14,024 nucleotides of DNA. Origin: Polaromonas sp. Lineage in GTDB: Bacteria; Pseudomonadota; Gammaproteobacteria; Burkholderiales; Burkholderiaceae_C. The notes below the pieces were generated by a model that was not told the origin of the DNA, searched no databases, and was given only the letters and a program-made list of their open reading frames with translations. Made by a program: the position numbers and the translations under genes. The stretch is taken from NCBI GenBank assembly GCA_013205645.1, contig JABMMH010000375.1:1-14024 (forward strand), written 5' to 3'. Every line of letters starts with the position of its first letter. Positions within the stretch are counted from its first letter, which is position 1. Of the stretch, positions 6,807-13,616 are shown one piece after another.

Positions 6807-7429
6807 GATGCGCCCTTTGCTGACGTCAGGCTTGGCACCTGAATCGATGGGCGCAAGGTGCGGACCACCGCCTCCATCACCAAGGCGTCGTCTTGAGTCG
6901 GCAGCAGCGTGAAGCTCTGGATCGAGACCAACCAAGCCAGGCCAGCGATGTCCGCCGCAAAACCCGCCAAGTCCTGGTAACGACCGACCACACGCAAAGC
7001 GATGCGCTGCTGCGCATACAGCGGTTGCGTTGTCAGTGCGGCCGGCCGCAACAACTCGAAGCGCAGGTTGCGGTCGCGGCCCGCCCGGTTCAGGCCTGAC
7101 AACAACAGGTCTATCTCATCCTCGCCAGGCAATTGATTTTCAAGCAATTCCAGCTGCTGCTGTAGCAGCGCTTGCTGGCTTTGCAACTGAGGCCATGGCG
7201 CTGCGCGCAGCAGCTTGGCGCTGAACTCAGTCCGCAGTCGCTCATGCGCCAACTCTGCGTGCTTCAAAGCTTGATGATCAGCCGACACCCACAGCAGCCA
7301 CAACATGCCGACAACGGCCCAACAGACCACCACAGGTATCAATTGACGCAGCCAAGCAGGCCAAGCCATGGGCGCATTGCGATCTATGGCTTCAAGGTTA
7401 AGCCGCAAATTTTGCAGTGAATTGAGCAT
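6803..7429 (-). CDS. pilO: type IV pilus inner-membrane protein PilO
   Basis: Bitopic inner-membrane protein that pairs with PilN and aligns the pilus motor with the secretin. It is 208 residues, the typical length. A short cytoplasmic N-terminus (1-28) precedes one transmembrane helix (about 29-49, rich in Trp, Val and Leu), a periplasmic coiled coil (about 52-100, many Gln/Leu/Glu heptads) and a ferredoxin-like C-terminal domain (about 105-195) with the family-type LPGEDEIDLLLSGLNRAG and RVVGRYQDLAGFAADIAGL. Identification rests on these features and on position between pilN and pilP. It starts at ATG 7429, 18 bases after the pilN stop, and its stop overlaps the pilP start. Confidence 0.93.
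   Translation of the reverse strand: MLNSLQNLRLNLEAIDRNAPMAWPAWLRQLIPVVVCWAVVGMLWLLWVSADHQALKHAELAHERLRTEFSAKLLRAAPWPQLQSQQALLQQQLELLENQLPGEDEIDLLLSGLNRAGRDRNLRFELLRPAALTTQPLYAQQRIALRVVGRYQDLAGFAADIAGLAWLVSIQSFTLLPTQDDALVMEAVVRTLRPSIQVPSLTSAKGAS
6813..6818 (-). promoter_or_regulatory. ribosome binding site that sets the pilP TTG start
   Basis: AAAGGG on the minus strand lies 6 bases before TTG at 6806, within the last codons of pilO. It supports the short PilP start over the longer open frame. Confidence 0.65.
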
Positions 7430-7447
7430 GCCGTCTTGCCGTCTGTG

Positions 7448-8029
7448 TCAGTCAAGGCTTGACGCATGCAACTCCGGGCGCTTCAAAAAGGCCCGCATGG
7501 AAAAGGGTGTACCCACAGGCTCGCCCTGCTTCACAGACGCGCCAGGGGCTGCCGCTACCTCGATCAACTCGGGCCGCGCCAGCCATTGACCGCCACTGAC
7601 CATCTGGCGCAACAACTCAAACACCTCTTCACCCGATCGGGCCGCCCCGTGGATGCGGACCTTGTCGCCGTCCTGTTTCAGAGCGGTCAAATACAGGCCG
7701 TCCGGCAAGTGCGTCGCTAACTCCCGCATCAAAATCCCCGCCAACTGGCTTTCATCACGCAAGTCTTGCAGCGCGGCTTCACGCAGCCGCAGCAGTGCAA
7801 GATCCGTTTTGAGCTGTACCTTGCGCTTGAGCTGCCCGTCAAGCAAGGTGACGGCTTGTTGCAGGTCGCTGTTGGCAGCCCGCTGTTCCGTCAACTGACG
7901 CGCCAGCCAAGCTGACGAGGCAACGGCTATCAGCGCGCCGACGACGGCCGCAAGTCCCATTGAGACAGCGAATGCTTTGCGCTTGCGCGCCAGTGCCCAC
8001 TGCCGATGCGGTAATAAATTAATCAGCAT
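7448..8029 (-). CDS. pilN: type IV pilus inner-membrane protein PilN
   Basis: Binds cytoplasmic PilM through its N-terminal peptide and dimerises with PilO in the periplasm. The ATG at 8029 is chosen because it yields the conserved PilM-binding start MLINLLPHR, followed by a basic patch (ARKRK), a transmembrane helix (about 21-43), a coiled coil (about 44-95) and a ferredoxin-like C-terminal domain. Length is 193 residues, as expected. The frame is open to an earlier ATG at 8098, but those 23 codons lie inside pilM and precede the conserved motif, so they are rejected. The start overlaps the end of pilM by 7 bases, implying translational coupling. Confidence 0.94.
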   Translation of the reverse strand: MLINLLPHRQWALARKRKAFAVSMGLAAVVGALIAVASSAWLARQLTEQRAANSDLQQAVTLLDGQLKRKVQLKTDLALLRLREAALQDLRDESQLAGILMRELATHLPDGLYLTALKQDGDKVRIHGAARSGEEVFELLRQMVSGGQWLARPELIEVAAAPGASVKQGEPVGTPFSMRAFLKRPELHASSLD

Positions 8030-9063
8030 GCGCCGTGAAACCGCCGCAAGGCCAGACCACAGGCCGTCAACATGCTTGAGCGCTCGGCCGAGTGGCAAGC
8101 CGCGTTTTGGCGGTCTTTAAGGACACGCATGCCATTGAACGTGTCAACCAGCAGGCAATCTGAAAATGTCCGCTGCTTGATCGCCTGTTGCAAGGCTGGC
8201 AGCCAGGGCGATGCGCCCGCCAACAAAATGGTGTCCATCTTTCGCTGCGGTGCAGCGGACAAAAAGCCGTCGAGCGCACTGGCCAAGTGATCGGCCAGCG
8301 TCTGAATAAATGGCGAGGACGCCAAAGCGGCTTGCGCATAACCAACCGGCAAGGCTTCCTGACATTGATGAAGGTCGTTGCTGTGCAGCGGCAGGCGTAC
8401 CGCGTGAACGACCTCCCCCTGATACGTCACGTGCAGACTGCAGCCCTCGGCGTCGACTTGAATCAGCGCCATCATCGGGTTGACGGGCGCTGACTGCCGC
8501 ACCCTGATCAAACGACGTGCGGCCAGCATGGAGGCTTCGGCCTCGACATCCAAAACAACCGCTTCGAGTCCAGCCGCCTCGGCCAGGCCCAAGCGATCTT
8601 GCACTTTGTCATTGGCGGCGGCCACAATCCAGACCTCAACCTCAGCACCCTGCCCTGGCGCCTGCGCCCGACCCTGCACTTTGTAATCCACGTGCATGTC
8701 GGCCCATGGTTTGCCACTCAAACGCTCTACTTCAGCCTCGACTTGACGCTGCAATTCAGTTTCGCCAAAATCTGAAGGCACCCGGATTTTGCTGACGCTC
8801 ACCGCCGAGGCAGGCATGGCCAGCGCCACTTGCCTTGTGTGGCTGCCACTGGTTTTGACCAGCCGCCTAAGCGCTGCGACAACCTCGTCAAATTGCGCGA
8901 TGTGGCCCGCCACCATCCAACCCGGCTGTAACGGCTCCATGACGCAGCACTCCAACACCAAGTCGGCTTTGTCGTCTTGGGCCAATTCAACCCATTTCAG
9001 GCTTGACGTACTGACATCCAAACCAATCAGGGGCTTGGGGTTTGACTTGAAAATGCGCCTCAA
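8023..9063 (-). CDS. pilM: type IV pilus actin-like ATP-binding protein PilM, probable TTG start
   Basis: Cytoplasmic actin-fold protein that binds ATP and the PilN N-terminus and couples the pilus platform to the motor ATPases. It is 346 residues, normal for PilM. The phosphate-1 motif LIGLDVSTSSLKWVEL is at residues 12-27. Also visible are VALAMPASAVSVSKIRVP (79-96), EVERLSG, the mid-protein VLDVEAEASMLAARR, and LLAGASPWLPALQQAI towards the end. Unusually Cys/His-rich residues occur near the C-terminus (AACHSAERS, FHGAC). The start must be TTG at 9063: no ATG or GTG lies in frame between an upstream TAA (about 9130) and the conserved N-terminal motif, and the next ATG (residue 42) would delete it. 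No clear ribosome binding site is seen. First gene of the pilMNOPQ operon. Confidence 0.93.
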   Translation of the reverse strand: MRRIFKSNPKPLIGLDVSTSSLKWVELAQDDKADLVLECCVMEPLQPGWMVAGHIAQFDEVVAALRRLVKTSGSHTRQVALAMPASAVSVSKIRVPSDFGETELQRQVEAEVERLSGKPWADMHVDYKVQGRAQAPGQGAEVEVWIVAAANDKVQDRLGLAEAAGLEAVVLDVEAEASMLAARRLIRVRQSAPVNPMMALIQVDAEGCSLHVTYQGEVVHAVRLPLHSNDLHQCQEALPVGYAQAALASSPFIQTLADHLASALDGFLSAAPQRKMDTILLAGASPWLPALQQAIKQRTFSDCLLVDTFNGMRVLKDRQNAACHSAERSSMLTACGLALRRFHGAC

Positions 9064-9235
9064 GTGAGTACCAAAGTGGTTTTCATATCGGCGAGTATCG
9101 CCATTATTGTCACTTGTTAAGTACTTATATTACATTTTTTACACTTCGCCCTGATCAGGAACGACTACTGACAAGACCGGTCAACATGAACTGCTCAGCG
9201 TTTTTATAATGCTGGGCTGTCCTAAGATCGAACCC
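9064..9235. other. divergent promoter region between pilM and mrcA
   Basis: This 172-base AT-rich spacer must hold promoters for both operons. It contains two perfect 10-bp palindromes, TAAGTACTTA (9118-9127) and CCTGATCAGG (9150-9159). A possible pilM -10 box TATAAG (9124-9129, minus strand) lacks a recognisable -35. A 14-codon open frame on the minus strand (9104 to 9060, MAILADMKTTLVLT) ends in a TGA that overlaps the pilM TTG. Confidence 0.5.
9181..9210 (+). promoter_or_regulatory. probable sigma70 promoter of mrcA
   Basis: A perfect -10 hexamer TATAAT (9205-9210) is preceded, 18 bases upstream, by TCAACA (9181-9186), a 4 of 6 match to the -35 consensus. Transcription would begin near 9217, just upstream of the ATG at 9236. 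The hexamer overlaps the earlier in-frame ATG at 9209, which therefore could not be translated from this transcript. Confidence 0.5.
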
Positions 9236-11635
9236 ATGCTTCCAAAAAATCCCAAAGCCAAAAATACTGCCAACTTGCCAGACAGTCCGCGCCCAACTGC
9301 CGTCCGTCTGTTCCTCTGGGCAAGCGGCTTGGCCGCTGCGGGTGGGCTCTGCTTGGTGTTGGTGCTGGCAGTCGCACTGTCGGTGGCCTATCCGAATTTG
9401 CCGGATATCTCTGACCTGTCGAATTACCGGCCCAAACTGCCTCTGCGCGTGTTCTCCGCAGACGGTGTGCTGATTGGCGAGTTCGGCGAAGAGCGGCGCA
9501 GCCTGACCCCCATCAAGGACATCCCGCAAGTCATGAAGGACGCGGTGTTGGCGATTGAAGACGCCCGCTTCTTCGAGCATGGCGGCGTTGATTACTTGGG
9601 CATGGGTCGCGCCGTGTTGGCCAATTTCGGCCGCGCCAAAAGCCAAGGCGCCTCAACCATCACCATGCAGGTTGCGCGCAACGTGTACTTGTCGGCTGAG
9701 AAAAGCTACACCCGCAAAATTTATGAAATCTTGCTGACCTTCAAGCTCGAACACATGTTGACCAAGGACCAGATTCTTGAGATCTACATGAACGAGATCT
9801 ATCTGGGCCAGCGGGCTTATGGTTTTGCTGCCGCATCTGAAACTTATTTTGGCAAACCATTGAAAGACCTCAGCATCGCTGAAGCCGCCATGCTGGCGGG
9901 ACTGCCCAAAGCACCTTCCGCCAACAACCCGATCAGCAACCTAAAACGGGCGCAAGCACGGCAGCAGTACATCATTGAGCGCATGGAGGAAAACAAATTC
10001 ATCACCAGCGCGCAAGCTGTGGCCGCCAAAAAAGAAGAACTGAAAATTCGACGTGGCGGAAGAGACGAACGCGTCAATGCCGAGTTCGTTGCAGAAACCG
10101 CGCGCCAACTCGTCTTCAGCCAGTACGGCGATGAAACCTACACCCGTGGCCTGAACGTCTACACGACCTTGTCCTCGGTTGACCAGGCCGCCGGCTACAA
10201 AGCCCTGCGCAAAGGCATCATGGATTTTGAGCGCCGCCAGGTCTACCGCGGGCCAGAAAAATTTCTGACCTTGCCGGACGATCCTCAAGAAGCCGAAGAT
10301 GTGATTGACGACGCACTCGCCGACAGCCCGGACAACGGTGACGTCATGTCGGCCGTAGTGCTCGAAGCCACGCCGAAAAAAATCACCGCTGTCCGGCGTA
10401 ATGGCGAGGCGGTCTCCATCACCGGTGATGGCCTGAAGCCAGCCCAATCGGGCTTGAGTGACAAAGCCCCGGCCAACATTCGACTCCGCCGCGGCGCGCT
10501 GATACGCGTCGCCAAAACCGAGAAAAGCACTTGGGAAATCACGCAGTTGCCTGAAGTCGAAGGCGCTTTCGTCGCCATAGACCCGCGTGACGGCGCTATC
10601 CGCGCACTGGTCGGCGGCTTCGATTACGGCAAAAATAAGTTCAACCACGTGACGCAGGCATGGCGCCAGCCGGGTTCCAGCTTCAAGCCCTTCATCTATT
10701 CAGCCGCGCTTGAAAAAGGCTTCACGCCGGCCACTGTCATCAACGACGCGCCCTTGTTTTTTGACTCAGGTGTGACCGGCGGCCAGCCGTGGGAGCCCAA
10801 AAATTACGACAGCACGTTTGATGGCCCGATGAGCATGCGGACCGCCTTGAAAAAGTCCAAGAACATGGTTTCCATCCGCATCTTGCAAGCCGTCGGCACG
10901 CAAAACGCGCAAGACTGGATCGGTCGTTTTGGCTTCGAGGCAGACAAACACCCGGCTTACCTGACGATGGCGCTAGGCGCCGGGTCGGTCACGCCAATGC
11001 AGATGGCCACGGCTTATTCGGTCTTTGGCAACGGCGGCTACCGCATCAACCCCTACCTGATCACCAAGATCACCGATCAGCAAGGCCGCACGCTGGTAGA
11101 AACACCCGCGCCAGTGCGCGACGAAAGCACCCGCGCGATTGAGCCGCGCAATGCGTTCATCATGTCCAGCCTGTTGCAAGAAGTGACTCGTACCGGCACT
11201 GCTGCCAGAGCCCAAGCCATGCTCAAGCGCCCCGATCTGTATGGCAAGACAGGCACCACCAACGACTCCATCGACACGTGGTTTGTTGGCTACCAGCCGA
11301 CGCTGACGGCCGCTGTTTGGATGGGCTACGACAAGCCCAAAAAACTCGGTGACCGTGAAACCGGCGGCGGTCTGAGTTTGCCGATCTGGATCAACTTCAT
11401 GGAGACGGCGCTGAAGTCAACGCCGGTCGCAGAAATGCCCGTACCAGCCGGCGTAGTGAACGTCGACGGCGAGTGGTATTACGAAGAATATGCCCGCGGT
11501 GCTGGCATCAGCAGCATGGGCGTCGAAAACCGCCCGTCAGGCTTGCCAGGCGAAGCCGGTAAGCCGGGGGCGCCGGTTCAGGTGACGCCGCCGTCGGACG
11601 AACGCCGACGCATTCTGGATTTGTTTAAAAGTTAA
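9236..11635 (+). CDS. mrcA: penicillin-binding protein 1A (bifunctional transglycosylase/transpeptidase)
   Basis: Class A PBP that polymerises and cross-links peptidoglycan at the periplasmic face of the inner membrane. It has 799 residues from ATG 9236. A short cytoplasmic tail and one transmembrane helix (about 31-52) precede the GT51 transglycosylase domain (about 75-255) with catalytic Glu108 in AIEDARFFEHGGVD, the QGASTITMQ block, and RKIYEILLTFKLE. An OB-like linker domain (about 335-445) follows. The transpeptidase domain has SSFK with nucleophile Ser481 and Lys484, SKN at 541-543, and KTGTT at 671-675. The C-terminus is Pro/Gly-rich and ends RRILDLFKS. ATG 9209 would add nine residues but overlaps the TATAAT box. 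It is divergent from pilMNOPQ, a conserved pairing. Also called ponA. Confidence 0.97.
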   Translation: MLPKNPKAKNTANLPDSPRPTAVRLFLWASGLAAAGGLCLVLVLAVALSVAYPNLPDISDLSNYRPKLPLRVFSADGVLIGEFGEERRSLTPIKDIPQVMKDAVLAIEDARFFEHGGVDYLGMGRAVLANFGRAKSQGASTITMQVARNVYLSAEKSYTRKIYEILLTFKLEHMLTKDQILEIYMNEIYLGQRAYGFAAASETYFGKPLKDLSIAEAAMLAGLPKAPSANNPISNLKRAQARQQYIIERMEENKFITSAQAVAAKKEELKIRRGGRDERVNAEFVAETARQLVFSQYGDETYTRGLNVYTTLSSVDQAAGYKALRKGIMDFERRQVYRGPEKFLTLPDDPQEAEDVIDDALADSPDNGDVMSAVVLEATPKKITAVRRNGEAVSITGDGLKPAQSGLSDKAPANIRLRRGALIRVAKTEKSTWEITQLPEVEGAFVAIDPRDGAIRALVGGFDYGKNKFNHVTQAWRQPGSSFKPFIYSAALEKGFTPATVINDAPLFFDSGVTGGQPWEPKNYDSTFDGPMSMRTALKKSKNMVSIRILQAVGTQNAQDWIGRFGFEADKHPAYLTMALGAGSVTPMQMATAYSVFGNGGYRINPYLITKITDQQGRTLVETPAPVRDESTRAIEPRNAFIMSSLLQEVTRTGTAARAQAMLKRPDLYGKTGTTNDSIDTWFVGYQPTLTAAVWMGYDKPKKLGDRETGGGLSLPIWINFMETALKSTPVAEMPVPAGVVNVDGEWYYEEYARGAGISSMGVENRPSGLPGEAGKPGAPVQVTPPSDERRRILDLFKS

Positions 11636-11641
11636 GCCGTC

Positions 11642-11971
11642 TTAAAACGCAAAGAGCAGCGGCTGGCCCGCTTGCTCGCTGGCGTAACGAGACAAATTCT
11701 TGAAAAATTCTTCGCCCGTTTTGGTGTCAAGCCACTGACCCGAGACGTACTTGTAATGAAAGCCACCAGCACGCGCCGCCAGCCAAATTTCTTGCAAGGG
11801 CTTTTGCAGATTGATGATGATCTGGCTGCGATTTTCAAAGGTCAAGGTCACCATGCCACCGGTGCGCTGGTTGTCGACATCAGCGTCTGACTCATCGTTG
11901 ATCAGGTCGCAGGCTGTTTCAACTGCGTTAAGAACAGCTTCGGCACGGTCTAAGTATTCCAGGTCGCTCAT
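11642..11971 (-). CDS. cyaY: iron-sulfur cluster assembly protein CyaY (frataxin homologue)
   Basis: Small cytoplasmic iron-binding protein that modulates Fe-S cluster assembly by IscS. It is 109 residues, about the usual 105-109. The acidic first helix (Asp3, Glu5, Asp8, Glu11, Glu18, Asp22) supplies the expected iron-binding ridge. It is followed by beta-strands with GGMVTLTFENRSQIIINLQ, the conserved QEIWLAA (60-66), GGFHYKY, and WLDTKTGEEFF (80-90). GGGA lies about 6 bases before the ATG. It converges with mrcA with only 6 bases between stop codons and no visible terminator, and diverges from lptM with 12 bases between start codons. Confidence 0.97.
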   Translation of the reverse strand: MSDLEYLDRAEAVLNAVETACDLINDESDADVDNQRTGGMVTLTFENRSQIIINLQKPLQEIWLAARAGGFHYKYVSGQWLDTKTGEEFFKNLSRYASEQAGQPLLFAF

Positions 11972-11983
11972 TACAATCCCATC

Positions 11984-12247
11984 ATGTTTGCTTCACTTCA
12001 AATTCACGCCCAAATTCTAGGCCGTCGCGCTTTGCCTGTCAGAGCACAAGGCCTTGCCAGTGTCGCCTTCGGCGTCTTGTTGCTTGCAGCTCTGACCGGT
12101 TGTGGTCAAAAAGGCCCGCTGTTTTTACCCGGACCACCACCGCCATTGCCCACCACGGCGACTTCCCCGCCACTTGCAGCGCCGACCATCGTCCCCGCGC
12201 CAGTCCTCCCAGCTACGCCTAACCGTCCAGCCGCGACAACCCCATGA
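11984..12247 (+). CDS. lptM: LPS-assembly lipoprotein LptM (YifL-like)
   Basis: Small lipoprotein of the family formerly called YifL, which in E. coli binds the LptD-LptE outer-membrane LPS translocon and assists its oxidative maturation. It is 87 residues. A long basic n-region and hydrophobic core lead to LTGC, making Cys40 the lipidated residue, followed by the hallmark GQKGPLFLPG. The rest of the mature protein is Pro/Ala/Thr-rich and likely disordered. The gene order cyaY (divergent), lptM, lysA matches the conserved cyaY-yifL-dap/lysA neighbourhood. No Shine-Dalgarno sequence precedes the ATG and only 12 bases separate it from the cyaY start codon. The stop overlaps the lysA start (ATGA). 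Confidence 0.9.
   Translation: MFASLQIHAQILGRRALPVRAQGLASVAFGVLLLAALTGCGQKGPLFLPGPPPPLPTTATSPPLAAPTIVPAPVLPATPNRPAATTP
12014..12042 (-). promoter_or_regulatory. probable sigma70 promoter of cyaY, inside lptM
   Basis: On the minus strand CTGACA (12037-12042) and TAGAAT (12014-12019) are separated by exactly 17 bases, each matching its consensus at 5 of 6 positions. Transcription would start near 12007, giving a leader of about 35 bases. The promoter overlaps the part of lptM that encodes the signal peptide n-region. Confidence 0.55.
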
Positions 12248-13563
12248 GCCAGCAACCTTCTATCGTCGGCGCGGTCCAAGCCCTGCCCGGCCATCCTTTT
12301 GTGGCCTATCACGGCGCTGAATTGCAGGTCGAAGACGTCCGCCTGAGCCAGCTTGCAGCCGAGCACGGCACGCCGCTGTTTGTCTATTCGAAAGCCTCGA
12401 TGTTGGCAGCGCTGGCCGCTTATCAACGCGGTTTCGCTGGCCGCCATGCGCAAATTTGCTACGCCATGAAGGCCAATTCCTCGCTCGGCGTGCTGCAGGT
12501 GTTTGCCGCCGCTGGCTGCGGTTTTGACATCGTCTCCGGCGGAGAACTCGAACGCGTTTTGGCCGCCGGTGGCAACGCCGCGAAGATCATTTTTTCAGGC
12601 GTCGGCAAGACACGCGACGAAATGCGACAAGCCCTGCAAGCCGGCATTGGCTGCTTCAATGTTGAGAGCGAAGCTGAGCTCGATGTGCTGTCGCAAGTGG
12701 CTGAGTCGCTCGGTCTGCGAGCCCCCGTCAGCATTCGCGTCAACCCCAACGTCGACCCGAAAACTCACCCGTATATTTCGACCGGCCTGAAAGACAACAA
12801 GTTTGGCGTGGCCCACGAAGACACGCTGCGGATTTACCAACACGCCGCCAGTCTCAAAGGCTTGCAAGTGGTCGGCATTGATTGCCACATTGGCTCACAA
12901 ATCACCGACGCCACACCCTACCTAGACGCCATGGACCGCGTGCTTGATCTGGTCGCCAGCATCGAAGCCAGCGGCATTGTGCTGGCGCACATCGACTTCG
13001 GTGGCGGCCTTGGCATCAACTACAACAACGACACACCACCAGCGGCAGATGCGCTGTGGGCGCAGCTGCTGCGCAAACTGGATGAGCGCGGCTTTGGCCA
13101 GAAAAAACTCATGATCGAACCCGGTCGCTCACTCGTCGGCAATGCTGGCGTTTGCGTGACCGAGGTGCTTTACGTCAAGCCTGGCGAACTCAAGAACTTC
13201 TGCATCATCGATGCCGCCATGAACGACTTGCCGCGCCCGGCCATGTACCAAGCTTTCCATGCCATCGTGCCCTTGCTGGCCGAGCCCGCTGCAACGCCAG
13301 ACACGCCTGAAATGCGCTACGACGTGGTCGGCCCGATCTGCGAAAGCGGTGACTGGATAGGCCGTGACCGCACGCTGGCGGTCAAGGCGGGCGACCAGTT
13401 AGCGGTGCTGTCGGCAGGAGCTTACTGCATGAGCATGTCCAGCAACTACAACACCCGTGGCCGCGCAGTTGAACTGTTGGTCGATGGTGACAAGGTGCAT
13501 GTGATCCGCGAGCGTGAGAGCGCTAGCGACCAGATGCGGCTTGAACGGCTGGTCAGCCTTTAA
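12244..13563 (+). CDS. lysA: diaminopimelate decarboxylase
   Basis: PLP-dependent enzyme that converts meso-diaminopimelate to L-lysine, the last step of lysine synthesis, thereby competing with peptidoglycan for DAP. It is 439 residues with an alanine-racemase-like barrel. The PLP lysine is Lys76 in CYAMKANSS. Other landmarks are CHIGSQI (214-220), the phosphate-binding DFGGGLGI (251-258), EPGR (292-295), and the C-terminal catalytic Cys366-Glu367 in CESGDW with Tyr394 in GAYCMSMSS from the beta-domain. It overlaps lptM by four bases and is likely translationally coupled to it. A weak terminator-like hairpin lies in the 43-base gap before the convergent msrQ. Full length, no anomalies. Confidence 0.98.
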   Translation: MSQQPSIVGAVQALPGHPFVAYHGAELQVEDVRLSQLAAEHGTPLFVYSKASMLAALAAYQRGFAGRHAQICYAMKANSSLGVLQVFAAAGCGFDIVSGGELERVLAAGGNAAKIIFSGVGKTRDEMRQALQAGIGCFNVESEAELDVLSQVAESLGLRAPVSIRVNPNVDPKTHPYISTGLKDNKFGVAHEDTLRIYQHAASLKGLQVVGIDCHIGSQITDATPYLDAMDRVLDLVASIEASGIVLAHIDFGGGLGINYNNDTPPAADALWAQLLRKLDERGFGQKKLMIEPGRSLVGNAGVCVTEVLYVKPGELKNFCIIDAAMNDLPRPAMYQAFHAIVPLLAEPAATPDTPEMRYDVVGPICESGDWIGRDRTLAVKAGDQLAVLSAGAYCMSMSSNYNTRGRAVELLVDGDKVHVIRERESASDQMRLERLVSL

Positions 13564-13591
13564 AAACGGCGCAGCACTTGCTGGAGCCGGG

Positions 13592-13616
13592 CGCGGCCGA
13601 CCGCGTTCAGGTTTTT
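13592..13616 (+). terminator. weak candidate terminator after lysA
   Basis: CGCGG (13592-13596) pairs with CCGCG (13601-13605) around loop CCGA, followed after six bases by a TTTTT run (13612-13616). The stem is short and the T-run is displaced and already inside msrQ, so this is tentative. Confidence 0.3.

Noticed and set aside
6807..6935. Longer N-terminus for PilP
   Set aside because: These 43 codons overlap pilO out of frame and would push the lipoprotein signal peptide to the protein interior. The TTG at 6806 has a ribosome binding site.
8030..8098. Longer N-terminus for PilN
   Set aside because: The conserved PilM-binding motif MLINLLPHR begins at 8029; the extra codons lie within pilM.
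9941..10648. Minus-strand open frame of 235 codons inside mrcA
   Set aside because: It lies wholly opposite the transglycosylase and linker part of PBP1A, and no family resemblance or ribosome binding site was seen.
11630..11660. Possible bidirectional terminator between mrcA and cyaY
   Set aside because: The 6-base gap and flanks contain TTAA-type runs but no GC stem followed by a T-run.
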